From Myxococcales bacterium (GTDB lineage Bacteria > Myxococcota_A > Polyangia > Polyangiales > Polyangiaceae): DNA of 64,000 nucleotides. Below are positions 1-9,354 of this stretch, one piece after another. The stretch lies in contig JAJZQG010000004.1 in the NCBI GenBank assembly GCA_021847645.1, forward strand, positions 1-64,000, in the 5' to 3' direction. Position numbers and translations under genes: made by a program. The notes below the pieces were generated by a model. That model saw only the letters and a list, made by a program, of their open reading frames with translations. It did not search any database and was not told the DNA's origin. Numbering within the stretch: the stretch's first letter is position 1; every line of letters starts with the position of its first letter.

Positions 1-633
1 GGGACCGGCGGCATCGCAGGCTCGGCCACTGGCGGGGCGGCTGGCTCGGCCACTGGCGGGGCGGCTGGCTCGGCCACTGGCGGGGCGGCTGGCTCGGCCA
101 CTGGCGGGGCGGCTGGCTCGGCCACTGGCGGGGCGGCTGGCTCGGCCACTGGAGGAACAGGCGGGCTCGACGCTGGCGCCGATGCACCCGGGGACGCGCC
201 GGATGACGTCTCCCCGGACGTTGCTGCGGATGCGGAGCCCGACGCCCCGGTCCCGTGCACGGAGCAGGGTGCGCTGACATGGGCACAGAACGGCCACTGC
301 TACTTCGCCCTGACCGGGCAGGGTCATGACTGGTTCACCCAACGGGACCGGTGCACGAACGCCGGAGCGCATCTGGTCACGATCACCTCGCAGGGAGAGA
401 ACGACTTCGTCCAGACGCTGGTCGGCTATCAGGACCGGTGGATTGGCCTCTATAGGGCACAAGCGGGAGATCCATTTACGTGGGTGACCGGGGAGCCATT
501 GGGCTACACGGACTGGGTTGCCGGGGAGCCCAACGAGCCCGGGGAGTCCTGCGGCCGAATCACGAGCGCGACACCGAGCTGGCGGGATCGCGCCTGCAAT
601 CAATCGTACGGGGCAATCTGCGAGCGCCCCTGA
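1..633 (+). CDS. C-type lectin domain surface protein (5' end missing)
   Basis: The reading frame is open from the first base and ends with TGA at 631-633, so the N-terminus lies outside the window. The visible part has two regions. The first is a low-complexity Gly/Ala/Ser/Thr linker built from near-identical 8-residue units, followed by an Asp/Pro-rich stretch. The second is a C-type lectin-like domain of about 120 residues: a Cys at its start, WIGL in the middle, an EPN sugar/Ca-binding tripeptide, and WRD then Cys before the end. EPN is the tripeptide found in mannose-type C-type lectins. The layout (flexible linker, then lectin fold) is typical of exported or lipid-anchored myxobacterial proteins; the signal peptide cannot be seen. 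The sugar ligand is not known. Confidence in the fold is high, in the role low. Confidence 0.85.
   Translation, partial: GTGGIAGSATGGAAGSATGGAAGSATGGAAGSATGGAAGSATGGAAGSATGGTGGLDAGADAPGDAPDDVSPDVAADAEPDAPVPCTEQGALTWAQNGHCYFALTGQGHDWFTQRDRCTNAGAHLVTITSQGENDFVQTLVGYQDRWIGLYRAQAGDPFTWVTGEPLGYTDWVAGEPNEPGESCGRITSATPSWRDRACNQSYGAICERP
19..162. repeat. 24-bp tandem repeat, 5 perfect units plus one degenerate
   Basis: Five identical 24-bp units lie at 19-42, 43-66, 67-90, 91-114 and 115-138, followed by a diverged sixth at 139-162. The unit length is a multiple of three and encodes GSATGGAA, so changes in copy number keep the lectin protein in frame. The perfect identity points to recent slippage expansion. 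It is coding sequence, with no spacers, so it is not CRISPR. Confidence 0.95.
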
Positions 634-639
634 GGCGGA

Positions 640-1509
640 TCAGCCTTTCGGCGCGAGCAGCGCGCGAAGCACCGTCTCGAGCGGTGTCGTGCCCAACACA
701 CGCCTGTGTCCGCCCTCGAACGCGACCTGCCCGCGCAGCAAGCCCTCTGTCATTTCGCGGTACATCCCGGCAATCTCCTGCGGCAGGCCGAGCCCCGTCA
801 GCGTGGGCACCATCGCGTCGAGCGGCGCTTCCTGCACCTTGATCGGCTTGCCCACGATCGCGGACAACGCGGCTGCCACGTCGTTCATGCTTCGCGCGGG
901 GCCTCCGAGCTCCACGACCTGGTTCTTGTCCGTTCCTTCGACGAGCAACTGCGCGGCAAGCCGTCCGATGTCGGCGGTGGCGATCATGTCGAAGGCGAAG
1001 GCGGCGGGCGTGAAGGAAGGCACGATGCCGTGCTCGATCATGCCCAGCGATCCGCCCAGATTCTCCATGAAGTAGGCGGCACGCAGGAAGGAGAATCGCG
1101 TCTTGGCAAGAGCCGCGAACTTCTTTTCCGCGCCGTAGAGGGCGGCGATAGGGCCCGTGCCCGCCGGGTGCTGTGCTCCCACCGACGACAGAAACACGAC
1201 ATGGGGCACCCCGCTTCGGTCGACGGCGGCAGCGAGCGCCGCGGCGGTGTTGTCCTGATACAGGCGGAACCGCGGCGCGCCCATGTTGGGCGGAATGAGC
1301 AGATACGCTCCCTGCGTGCCGGCCAGCGCCCGTGCGAGCGCGTCGGCGTTGCCCAGATCGGCGACGGCCACCTCGGCTCCCCTGGCCTTCCAGGCGGATG
1401 CCTTGGCCGCGTCTCGAACGATGACCCGAATGCTCTTGCCCTGCGTCAGAAGCGCTTCCGCTGCTGCCTTGCCCGTGTTGCCGGTGACTCCGGCGATGGC
1501 GTACGTCAT
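640..1509 (-). CDS. NmrA-like NAD(P)-binding protein
   Basis: A 289-residue protein with an N-terminal Rossmann motif (GVTGNTGK, residues 7-14) right after the first strand, as in the NmrA/SDR-a5 family of atypical short-chain dehydrogenases. The family includes NAD(P)-sensing regulators and quinone or isoflavone reductase-like enzymes; the sequence does not separate these. The next strand ends in VIVRDAAKA, where an Arg commonly contacts the NADP phosphate. Length fits the family. It is predicted to be cytosolic, with no signal or membrane helix. It stands convergent with the lectin gene, 6 bases away, and alone on its strand. Substrate unknown. Confidence 0.85.
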   Translation of the reverse strand: MTYAIAGVTGNTGKAAAEALLTQGKSIRVIVRDAAKASAWKARGAEVAVADLGNADALARALAGTQGAYLLIPPNMGAPRFRLYQDNTAAALAAAVDRSGVPHVVFLSSVGAQHPAGTGPIAALYGAEKKFAALAKTRFSFLRAAYFMENLGGSLGMIEHGIVPSFTPAAFAFDMIATADIGRLAAQLLVEGTDKNQVVELGGPARSMNDVAAALSAIVGKPIKVQEAPLDAMVPTLTGLGLPQEIAGMYREMTEGLLRGQVAFEGGHRRVLGTTPLETVLRALLAPKG

Positions 1510-1691
1510 GGTCGAATCCCTCCGTTGCGCCCGGTTGGTGGCGCAGTGGCGGCAATCTGGGGCCGGCGCGCCCCTTCGTCCAGCGGCCGGCCGACGTCAG
1601 AACGACGCGACCATGCTGAGCTGTCCGATCAGCGACGGACTCTGCCGGGTCAGGCCGAACGCTTCTTCAAGGTGCTGGTCTGCGCACGGCT

Positions 1692-3233
1692 TCATCGCGG
1701 TACCCACAACTCCTCGGGGCGCGAGTGATAGCCGGTACGCGGCCAGCAGGCGTCGGCCATCGAAGGCGGAAAGAGCGTTGTCTGAAGACGGTACACCGAG
1801 CGCACCTCGCCGGCGATCTCGGGGGGCAGCATTTCCCAGCCTCGATCGAGGACGATACTCGCATAGCGTTTCTCGCGGATGGTCCGCAGCAGGTCGTCGC
1901 GCAGCCGGTTGCGGATGTCGATGTCGCCGGTTTTGAAGACGTCGGCCATCGCCATCGCGTGAGCCGTGATCTCGGGGTGCCCGGCCTGGCAGGCCGCAAA
2001 GCCGCTGCCTGCCGCCCACATCGGCCCTTGCGCCTGGCGCAGTCGCTGGATCATCTCGCGGCCTGCCAGCACATCTCGCGCCGTGGGAAGCGCGCGGCGA
2101 ACGTCGTATGACAGCACGGCGAACCCGAGGAGCAGGCTGGCGGACGCGAAGGCTCGCAAGGAGGCTGCATGCGGCGGGGCGGCGCGGCGCACCCACGCGT
2201 AGCCGAAGCCCGCGACGATCGCGAGCACGGCGTAGCCGGGCATGAGCACGTTGACGAAGCCGTCGCGGTGCAGCAGCGAGGAGTACGAGGTACCCAGGGC
2301 CAAGAGCAGCAGCATCGCGTACGAGGCCCATCGTCCCCAGCCGTGCTGGCGAACGGCAGGCGTGACGATCGCAAGCAGCGCGAAGAGCACGGGCACCGCG
2401 ACCGGTGCCCAGAAGAACTGCAGGAGCAGGGCCGACCAGCGATCCCAGAGCATCGGGTGCTCGGAAGGCGCACCGAACACGTAGTAGCCGAACCACCCGT
2501 TGGTCGCGCGGTTCATCCACGCGACGGAGCCGACGGCGACGGCGGCGAAGAGCGTCGAGGCGAGCAGGCCGCGGCGCCAGCTGCCGGCAAGCGCGAACGC
2601 CAAGGCGGGAATCGCCAGCACCAGGCCGGTCTGCTTGGTGAAGAACGCCAGGAACAACACGATCGCAGCGCCGACGGCGGATCCGTAGGAGCGTCCGAAC
2701 CGCGCGAGCCACGTGCCGAGCAGCACCAGGAACACGTACAGGGAGTCGACGCGGGCGACGTCGAACCAGAAGCCGGTGAGCTCGTAGGTAGCGGCGAGCA
2801 GGCCAGCGGATGCGAGCGCGGCGAGACGGTCGCCCGTCTCGCGTCGAACGAAGTCGGCGATGAGGGCGAAGGACGCGAGGCTCGAGACGACGGACACGAG
2901 GCGCGCGAGGGGCAAGCTCAGGCCGAACACGCGGGCGAGCAGCGCGCACAGCTCGTAGTAGAACGGGGTGTAGATGTAGGGAGTGAATTCGACGGACGGT
3001 GCGCGATACAGGGGTTGGCCTGCGAGCAGGACGCGCACGTGGTCGAGCACGGCGCCTTCCATCCATTCGAGCTCGAAGGGGTAGCGAAGGCGCCGGGCGA
3101 CTGCGAAGATGACGATGGCCAAAGCCAGGGCCGAGGACGCCGCGACGAGTGATTCCAGGAGGCGGTCGGGGCGGTACCAGCGCGGCGCGGTCGCGTCGGA
3201 CGGCGGCGGGCTCGGTGGGTCCTGGCTGGTCAT
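1692..3233 (-). CDS. Polytopic membrane protein, glycosyltransferase-39-like
   Basis: About 513 residues from the chosen ATG at 3233 (start MTSQDPPSP). A further in-frame ATG at 3338 would add 35 basic residues of poor quality and overlap the divergent kinase gene, so it was rejected. The protein has about ten hydrophobic helices. The first periplasmic loop carries ELEWMEG and TPYIYTPFYY, the arrangement of acidic and aromatic residues seen in dolichyl/undecaprenyl-phosphate-sugar mannosyltransferase-like proteins (GT39/ArnT type). Members usually move a sugar from a lipid carrier to lipid A, protein or an envelope glycan. The last 120 residues form a soluble domain. Donor and acceptor cannot be told. 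It is divergently arranged with the kinase gene. Confidence 0.7.
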   Translation of the reverse strand: MTSQDPPSPPPSDATAPRWYRPDRLLESLVAASSALALAIVIFAVARRLRYPFELEWMEGAVLDHVRVLLAGQPLYRAPSVEFTPYIYTPFYYELCALLARVFGLSLPLARLVSVVSSLASFALIADFVRRETGDRLAALASAGLLAATYELTGFWFDVARVDSLYVFLVLLGTWLARFGRSYGSAVGAAIVLFLAFFTKQTGLVLAIPALAFALAGSWRRGLLASTLFAAVAVGSVAWMNRATNGWFGYYVFGAPSEHPMLWDRWSALLLQFFWAPVAVPVLFALLAIVTPAVRQHGWGRWASYAMLLLLALGTSYSSLLHRDGFVNVLMPGYAVLAIVAGFGYAWVRRAAPPHAASLRAFASASLLLGFAVLSYDVRRALPTARDVLAGREMIQRLRQAQGPMWAAGSGFAACQAGHPEITAHAMAMADVFKTGDIDIRNRLRDDLLRTIREKRYASIVLDRGWEMLPPEIAGEVRSVYRLQTTLFPPSMADACWPRTGYHSRPEELWVPR

Positions 3234-3401
3234 GCGGCTCGGGGGAAGGTCATACGCCACGCACCGCTTCCTGTCAGGCCTGTCGGAGGGCGGCCGGCAG
3301 CGCATGCCCGGAGCACGCGCCCGTGCGCGGGGGTGCAACTGGACGCGGGCAGTGGATTTCGACGTGCGATGGCACCGGTCCTGTTGCTAGGATGCTCGGG
3401 A

Positions 3402-5507
3402 GTGACTGTCAGTCCAGGCGCGATCATCGCAAACAAGTACGAAGTGTCGGGAGCCCCGGTTCGCGGCGGTATGGGCGACGTGCACCCGGCCACGCGGCTG
3501 TCCGATCGGCTCCCGGTGGCGGTCAAGCTGCTGCGCGACGAGCTGCGCGATCTGCCCGATGCCCTCGAGAGGTTTCGGCGCGAGGCCATCGCAGCGGAGC
3601 GCATCCACAGCGAGCACGTGGCCCAGGTGCTCGACGTCATCGAGGACGCCGCGCTGGGGCTGGTGATCGTGTTCGAGTATCTGGACGGCGAGAGCCTGGA
3701 AGACGAGCTCAAGCGCGAGCGCGTGATGACGCTCGATCGGGCGCACCCGGTGGTGTGCGAGATTCTGCAAGGGCTGGCCGACGCCCACGCGGTGCCGGTG
3801 GTGCACAGGGATCTGAAGCCGGCCAACATCTTTCTGCAACGCACGCCCGACGGCGGACGCCGCGTCAAGCTGGTGGACTTCGGCATCTCGAAGATCCTTC
3901 AGGAATCAGGGTCGGTCGTGCTCACGAAGGCAGGGCAGAACCTCGGCTCGTTCTCGTACATGGCACCGGAGCAGGCGAGCGCACCGTCGACCGTGGATCA
4001 GCGCGCGGATCTGTACGCCTGCGGCACGGTGGTCTTTCGCATGCTGACGGGCCAACTGCCGTACCTGGCGACGAGCGTGGGCGAGTTGATCGGCAAGAAG
4101 GCGCGTCACCCGGCGCGCAAGCTGGCCGAGGCGCTGCCCGCGGCCCGCGCCTCGTTCTCGCCCCAGCTTGAAGCGTGGGTGGGCAGGCTGCTGGAGCGGA
4201 GTCCGAACGCGAGGTTCGCCAACGCATGGGAGGCCCTCGAAGCGTGGGAAGCCCTTGCGCCCGGAGCAGGAAAAACGGAGGGTAAGGTCGGCCAGCCCAT
4301 GCCAGCCCAACCGCCAGCCCATCGTCCAGTCCCTGCTCCCGCAGCCCCAACTCCGTCGCATCCAGGTGCTCCGCGTCCTTCTCAACCTCCGCTGCGGGCT
4401 GCCCCGCCCGGAGGGCTCGCCCGGCCACCCGCAGCGATGCCGCGCCCTGCTGAGCCAGCGCCGCCGGTCAGCCAAGCGCTGCCCCGGGGACCAGCGCCAC
4501 GAGTCGCCCGCGCCAAGACCATGCTGGGCATGGGCCCGTCGGGGGCCGTCGCACAGCCTCCCGCTGCCCCACCCGAAGAACCCAGGAGACCGCCCTCGGT
4601 GCCCACGCGCGTGGAGCGTCCGGCATCCGCTGTCGAGACCCACGCTTCGGGACCTCGACCCGCGGCCGGAAGGCCCGCGCTAGGAGCCGCACCTCGCCAT
4701 GACATGGCAGGCAGAGCTGCGCCGGTCGCGCCTGCGGGACCGCCCTCGATGCCACGCAGGCCACCGCCGCCGCCCAAGCCGTCCTACGAAGATGAAGAGC
4801 CGGATGAGGACGAGTCGCCGACCGCGATGTTCGTGCATCCGTCGCCGATGACCTACAACCCGAACGGCCCGTTGGAAGCCGACACGGTGGAGCTTCCTGG
4901 GCCGAAGCCGGCGGCCGGAAGTCCGCCGCAAGCCGCGGCGGTTCCGGCAGCGGGCGCACCGCCGCCCGCCCCGCCTGTCGCTAGCGACGACGACGAGGAT
5001 TACTCCGAGCCGCCGACAGCGATCCACATGCCGGCATTTCGACCCGAGGAGGTGCCTGGCGCGCCGCGGGTGCCGTCGGAGTTCCGTGGTCCCGGGGCCA
5101 TGCCCTCGCCCATCGGCGACCCGATTCCGTCGGCTGCCATGACGGCGGGCGTGCAGCCTGCTGCCGCAGGTCCCGCGCCTGCGCCGGCAGTCCAGCAACC
5201 GGCCGCGATGGGTGCGTTCACGCCCCCGGGCGTGACATCGCAGGCAGTCGCACCCGCCCCCGCGGCGCCGCAGCAGGCTCCGGCCGTCGCGCAGCCGCAA
5301 CCGGCACAACAAGTGTCCTACGACTTCGGGCCCTCGGCCTCGCACCCCTCGCGTGTTGCGGCCATGGCGCCCGCGTACGCGCCAACGCCGCCGCCGGTCG
5401 ATCCGGATGCTGCTCCGCTGTGGCTCAAGGCCATCGCACTCAGCACGGTGGTCTCGGCCCTGACCGTCCTCGCCGTGCTGGGCTGGATGGTCGCGCACCG
5501 CTTCTGA
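3402..5507 (+). CDS. Membrane-anchored Ser/Thr protein kinase (Hanks type)
   Basis: About 701 residues from a GTG start at 3402, chosen because the kinase fold begins 12 residues later (NKYEV); an ATG at 3333 would add 23 unrelated residues. Visible kinase motifs are a glycine loop read as RGGMGDVHPA (residues 21-30; the position usually held by Tyr/Phe is His), catalytic Lys in VAVK (42), HRDLKPAN (135-142), DFG and APE. Residues from about 290 to 665 are Pro/Ala-rich with acidic patches. A single helix near the C-terminus (about 672-694) anchors it in the inner membrane with the kinase in the cytosol. It probably phosphorylates regulators in signalling; targets are unknown. A PP2C phosphatase lies 5 kb away. 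The long tail may serve as docking sites. Confidence 0.93.
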   Translation: MTVSPGAIIANKYEVSGAPVRGGMGDVHPATRLSDRLPVAVKLLRDELRDLPDALERFRREAIAAERIHSEHVAQVLDVIEDAALGLVIVFEYLDGESLEDELKRERVMTLDRAHPVVCEILQGLADAHAVPVVHRDLKPANIFLQRTPDGGRRVKLVDFGISKILQESGSVVLTKAGQNLGSFSYMAPEQASAPSTVDQRADLYACGTVVFRMLTGQLPYLATSVGELIGKKARHPARKLAEALPAARASFSPQLEAWVGRLLERSPNARFANAWEALEAWEALAPGAGKTEGKVGQPMPAQPPAHRPVPAPAAPTPSHPGAPRPSQPPLRAAPPGGLARPPAAMPRPAEPAPPVSQALPRGPAPRVARAKTMLGMGPSGAVAQPPAAPPEEPRRPPSVPTRVERPASAVETHASGPRPAAGRPALGAAPRHDMAGRAAPVAPAGPPSMPRRPPPPPKPSYEDEEPDEDESPTAMFVHPSPMTYNPNGPLEADTVELPGPKPAAGSPPQAAAVPAAGAPPPAPPVASDDDEDYSEPPTAIHMPAFRPEEVPGAPRVPSEFRGPGAMPSPIGDPIPSAAMTAGVQPAAAGPAPAPAVQQPAAMGAFTPPGVTSQAVAPAPAAPQQAPAVAQPQPAQQVSYDFGPSASHPSRVAAMAPAYAPTPPPVDPDAAPLWLKAIALSTVVSALTVLAVLGWMVAHRF

Positions 5508-5523
5508 GCCGAAGAGGTCGAGT

Positions 5524-6972
5524 TCACGGAGCCTGGAGCGTGAGCTGCAGATAGCCGTAGTGCTGCAGGTCGGGCCGTCCCCGTCCGGATGATTCCAGAA
5601 TGTTCTTGGCTCCCTGGCCGGTCAGGAATGCCCCGTAGCCGGCAGCGATCCGCAACGGCGCCCAGGGCGAGTAGTCGATGCCCGCGTCGATCTCCTGTCC
5701 CAGATTGCGGTTCGTGTTCTGACCGTCGCGGCCGATGGGAACCAGCGCGGCCGTGCGCCACGAATCGGACGGCTCGGCCAGCGCGACATAGCGCCAGCCG
5801 AGCGTCACGCGCGCCTCGGCCAACGGCGTGAACCGCACCAGGCCCGCGCCTTCGATCACATTGGACCACGCGTACAGACCCATCGCCCCGTGCACGCCGC
5901 GCACATCCGGCAGGATCGGATCGAATCCCGTGTCGTCGCCGGTCGGCGCGGCGCCGTCGTACTTGCGGCCGCTGGCGTACGCGCCTTGAGCACCGATAGC
6001 GGGCTTGCCGGGCAATCCGGACGTGAGCTCCACGCGAGCCACGCCGGCATACGCGCGTATCTTCTCGGTGGTCCCGACGATCGCCTTGCGCCCCAGCTCG
6101 TACGCGCCCTCCGCGGACCAGTCGAGGCGCTTGTAGTCTCCCGACAAGCGCAGGCCGCTGACACCCAGGTCGCTCGGAGGAATGCTCCCGTCGACCGGTT
6201 CGCGCACGATCCTGCCGAGGTTGTTCCATTCGATCTGCAGCCACGGAGACAGGTGCCAGGCAACGCGAAGACCGTAGAGCTGCGCCCCGGTGCCCTCCCG
6301 GGTGCCCTGTGTGCCCCGCCGAAGCTCCGGAGGCGGCGCGCCCGGCGGCGTCAGCATGCTCGCGAACGCGTCGATGTCGAAGGCACCCGCGACCAGCATG
6401 CCGCGCACCGCGTCCAGCGACCGGCCCGTAGGCGTCCAGTCGGCGTTCGACAGCAAACGTCCCTCGCCCCACTGCAGCTCCTGGCGTCCGACACGCAGGA
6501 ACGACGCTTGCGCGCCCATGCCGTGCAGCTCTCCGTACGCGAGGTGGGCAGCCGTGTTGGGCAGCACGTCGCGGCCGTCGGCGCGCATCGGGGGCACGTC
6601 GCCCCACGCGCGCGCGTCCTGGATTTGCAGGGCGATGCGAAAGGGGCCGCGATCGGCCGACAGCCCCAGGCGGCTTCGGCTGATGACGTCAAGCTGATCG
6701 CGCACCGGCTCGCCGAAGGCGGCTGTGCCCGACGCGGTGTCGTAGCCGGTCGGCATGCCGCCGGTGTCGAAGGGGCGGCGCCGGTACTCGACCAGGGAGC
6801 GCAGCTCGAGCGAGGGGCGGAACAGCCAATCGCCCACGGCGACCGCGTCGCTGGCCGTCTCGTCCTCATCGGACATGTCATAGGACTGCGCCTGGGCCGG
6901 ACGACTGGCCGCGGCAAGGCAGAGCGTCAGGGCGAAGGCCGCCGCGCGGGAGCTCGTGCGGGAGTGGATCAT
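5524..6972 (-). CDS. Alginate-export-like outer-membrane beta-barrel
   Basis: 482 residues from the ATG at 6972. This start is followed by a clear signal peptide (basic start, hydrophobic core, AQA cleavage site near residue 29), whereas the longer frame to 7095 gives a poor N-terminus. The mature part is rich in alternating aromatic/charged beta-strand patterns, with ELRSLVEYRRRPFDTGG near the start and a C-terminal strand ending QLTLQAP. This resembles the alginate export/AlgE-like domain family: outer-membrane channels for polysaccharide or other solutes. No alginate synthesis genes are near, so the substrate is open. It is convergent with the kinase gene (16 bp apart) and divergent from mpl. 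Confidence 0.75.
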   Translation of the reverse strand: MIHSRTSSRAAAFALTLCLAAASRPAQAQSYDMSDEDETASDAVAVGDWLFRPSLELRSLVEYRRRPFDTGGMPTGYDTASGTAAFGEPVRDQLDVISRSRLGLSADRGPFRIALQIQDARAWGDVPPMRADGRDVLPNTAAHLAYGELHGMGAQASFLRVGRQELQWGEGRLLSNADWTPTGRSLDAVRGMLVAGAFDIDAFASMLTPPGAPPPELRRGTQGTREGTGAQLYGLRVAWHLSPWLQIEWNNLGRIVREPVDGSIPPSDLGVSGLRLSGDYKRLDWSAEGAYELGRKAIVGTTEKIRAYAGVARVELTSGLPGKPAIGAQGAYASGRKYDGAAPTGDDTGFDPILPDVRGVHGAMGLYAWSNVIEGAGLVRFTPLAEARVTLGWRYVALAEPSDSWRTAALVPIGRDGQNTNRNLGQEIDAGIDYSPWAPLRIAAGYGAFLTGQGAKNILESSGRGRPDLQHYGYLQLTLQAP

Positions 6973-7093
6973 GGCAGTGCGCCAGAGTCTACGAAGGCGG
7001 GCGCCCGGGGACAACGACGATGACCCGAAAGCCGCCGTCCCTGTGGCCGAGAGGGTTGCGCCCGGCCGTCCGGGGATGCAACGTCCTGCGGTC

Positions 7094-8563
7094 ATGCACG
7101 TTCATCTCATCGCAGTCGCCGGCACGGGCATGGGTGCGCTGGCGGGCTTGTTCAAGGAGCTGGGACACGACGTGTCGGGCTCGGACGTGAGCTTCGATCC
7201 GCCCATGGGCCCGGCGCTGCAAGCGTGGGGCATTCGGCTGATGAAGGGCTTCGATCCTGAGCACCTGGAGCCCAAGCCCGACCTGGTGGTGGTGGGCAAC
7301 GTGTGCCGGCGCGACAACCCGGAAGCCAGGGCGGCGATCGACGGTGGTGTGGCGTACACGGACATCGGGCACGCGATGGGCGATCTGGTGCTCAAGAACA
7401 CCTCACCGTTGGTGGTGGCCGGCACGCACGGCAAGACGACCACGACCTCGATGTGCACGTGGCTGTTGGACCAGACGGGCTTTGCGCCGGGCTTCCTGGT
7501 GGGCGGGCTGCCCAAGAACTTCCCGCACAGCTTTCGCGTGGCTGCAGCCCGGGGACCCAGGCTGCCCGTGGCCGATTCGGCGGGCTTCGCGCCGCCCGCA
7601 CGCCGCGTTCCCTTCGTTGTCGAGGGCGACGAATACGACACCGCGTTCTTCGAGAAGACGCCCAAGTTCTGGCACTACCGGCCCGAGGTCGCGATCTTGA
7701 CCTCTATCGAGCACGATCACGTCGACATCTACCCGTCGTTCGACAAGTACCTCGACGCGTTCGCCGGGATGGTTTCGCGCATTCCCGAGCACGGGCTGAT
7801 CGTCGCGAGCGCCGCGGATCGGCACGTGGTCGACATCGTCTCGAGGCACGCCAGGTGCGAAGTGGCGTGGTACGCGCTGCAGGGCGACGACACCAACGGG
7901 CAGGCGGTGCACTGGCTGGGCGCGATCGCGCCAGGCGACGACGGCATGCAGGCGTTCGATCTGTATGCGGGCGGCGTGATGTCCGGGCGGTTCGGGCTGC
8001 GCATGGCGGGCGCCTACAACGTGCGCAACGCGGTGGCTGCGATCGCGGCGACCGCGCAAGGCTTTGGGGCGTCGATCGAGCGGATCAAGGAGGCGCTGCC
8101 GCGTTTCCAGGGCGTGCGGCGCCGGCAGGATCTGCTGGGCGAGCCGCAGGGCATTCGCGTGTACGACGACTTCGCGCACCACCCGACGGCGGTGGACGAG
8201 ACGCTGCGCGGTCTGAAGGCGCTTCATCCGCAGGGGCGTCTGATCGCGGTGTTCGAGCCGCGGAGCGCGACCGCGTGCAGGTCGATGCACCAGCAGCAGT
8301 ACGCACGCGCGTTCGGCGCGGCGGACCAGGTGCTGCTCGCGCCCTTGGGCCGCACTACCGTACCCGAGGGCGAGCGGCTCAATCTCGTGCAGCTGGTCGA
8401 GGACCTGAAGCGCGGCGGCGGCCAGGCCCACGCGGCCGCGAGCATCGACGAGATCCTGGCGCGCCTGGTGCACGACGCGCGACCCGGCGACACGATCGCC
8501 TTGCTGTCCAACGGCGCGTTTGGTGGGATTCACAAGCGTCTGCTCGAGGCCCTGTCGGCATGA
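7094..8563 (+). CDS. mpl: UDP-MurNAc:L-Ala-gamma-D-Glu-meso-DAP ligase
   Basis: 489 residues from the ATG at 7094, where the Rossmann-like first strand begins (HLIAVAGTGMGALAGL); an earlier in-frame ATG at 6956 adds only low-complexity residues and overlaps the divergent gene. Mpl is a Mur ligase that joins recycled murein tripeptide to UDP-MurNAc, with ATP, in the cytosol. Sequence marks are the P-loop AGTHGKTTTT, the central-domain EGDEYDTAFF, and VYDDFAHHPTAV in the C-terminal domain, typical of Mpl. Length fits the family. The stop overlaps the next start in ATGA (8560-8563), so translation of mpl and the phosphatase is probably coupled. Confidence 0.93.
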   Translation: MHVHLIAVAGTGMGALAGLFKELGHDVSGSDVSFDPPMGPALQAWGIRLMKGFDPEHLEPKPDLVVVGNVCRRDNPEARAAIDGGVAYTDIGHAMGDLVLKNTSPLVVAGTHGKTTTTSMCTWLLDQTGFAPGFLVGGLPKNFPHSFRVAAARGPRLPVADSAGFAPPARRVPFVVEGDEYDTAFFEKTPKFWHYRPEVAILTSIEHDHVDIYPSFDKYLDAFAGMVSRIPEHGLIVASAADRHVVDIVSRHARCEVAWYALQGDDTNGQAVHWLGAIAPGDDGMQAFDLYAGGVMSGRFGLRMAGAYNVRNAVAAIAATAQGFGASIERIKEALPRFQGVRRRQDLLGEPQGIRVYDDFAHHPTAVDETLRGLKALHPQGRLIAVFEPRSATACRSMHQQQYARAFGAADQVLLAPLGRTTVPEGERLNLVQLVEDLKRGGGQAHAAASIDEILARLVHDARPGDTIALLSNGAFGGIHKRLLEALSA

Positions 8564-9354
8564 CACCCGACGAGTCCCGCGCCTTCGCGCGTGTTGCGCT
8601 CGAGGTGGCGACCCGGGCCGGAGAGCTTGCGTTGCAGGGCTTCCGCAAGCCCAAGAACGTCACCCACAAGGGCCAGCACGCCGAGATCGTCACCGAGTAC
8701 GACTTCGCCGTCGAGCAGGCGATTCGCGACCAGCTTGCCCTACGCACGCCCGACGTGCCGGTGGTCGCCGAGGAGAAGGGCGGCGAGCGAAAGGGCGACC
8801 TCATCTGGTACGTCGATCCGATCGACGGCACGACCAACTACGCACACGGTCACCCGTTCTGGGCTGTGTCCATCGGTATGGTGTCGGGCGGCGTGCCGGT
8901 GGCCGGCGCTGTCGTGGCGCCGTCGCTGGGCATCGCCTGGCAGGGCTGGACCGGGGGGCCTGCGCTGCGCGACGGCGAGCCCTGCCACGTCTCGAAGACC
9001 GACTCGCTCGCCGACTCCTTCCTCGCCACCGGATTCCCCTACGACCGACGCACGAGCAGCGATAACAACTTCGCCCAGTTCGTCGCGCTCAAGCGCGTCG
9101 CGATCGGCGTTCGCAGGTGCGGCTCGGCCGCCATCGATCTGTGCCTGGTCGCCGACGGCACCTACGACGGCTACTGGGAGATGAAGCTGCGGCCTTGGGA
9201 CATCGCCGCCGGCATCGCGATCGTGTGGGCTGCGTCGGGACGGGTGACCGGGTTCGACGGCGGGCCGCCCGAGGTGGAGCGCGGCGAGTTGGTGGCGAGC
9301 AACGGGGCGATCCACGATCAACTTCTGCTGGCCCGTGGCAAGGCAATACCATGA
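8560..9354 (+). CDS. Inositol monophosphatase family protein
   Basis: 264 residues. The start ATG overlaps the mpl stop. Metal-binding motifs of the Mg-dependent, lithium-sensitive phosphatase family are all present: EEKGG (residues 68-72), the DPIDGTTNY signature, and WDIAAG near the C-terminus. The family hydrolyses myo-inositol-1-phosphate, histidinol phosphate, 3'-phosphoadenosine-5'-phosphate or fructose-1,6-bisphosphate; the sequence alone does not decide which. It is cytosolic and full length (about 260 is usual). Its stop overlaps the start of hslO in a second ATGA (9351-9354), making a tightly coupled three-gene operon. Confidence 0.92.
   Translation: MTPDESRAFARVALEVATRAGELALQGFRKPKNVTHKGQHAEIVTEYDFAVEQAIRDQLALRTPDVPVVAEEKGGERKGDLIWYVDPIDGTTNYAHGHPFWAVSIGMVSGGVPVAGAVVAPSLGIAWQGWTGGPALRDGEPCHVSKTDSLADSFLATGFPYDRRTSSDNNFAQFVALKRVAIGVRRCGSAAIDLCLVADGTYDGYWEMKLRPWDIAAGIAIVWAASGRVTGFDGGPPEVERGELVASNGAIHDQLLLARGKAIP

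Noticed and set aside
19-162. Tandem repeats as CRISPR or regulatory repeat
   Set aside because: Unit is 24 bp, contiguous, in frame and encodes a Gly/Ala/Ser linker.
706-1728. Long open frame opposite the NmrA-like gene
   Set aside because: Arg/Gly/His-rich low-complexity reading; antisense shadow in GC-rich DNA.
2169-3152. Long Glu/Arg-rich plus-strand frame opposite the glycosyltransferase-like gene
   Set aside because: No domain, typical reverse-frame composition, and the minus-strand gene has clear membrane helices.
7303-8559. Extended upstream frame in phase with the phosphatase
   Set aside because: The phosphatase fold starts at 8560 at an ATGA overlap; the upstream part is a shadow of mpl.
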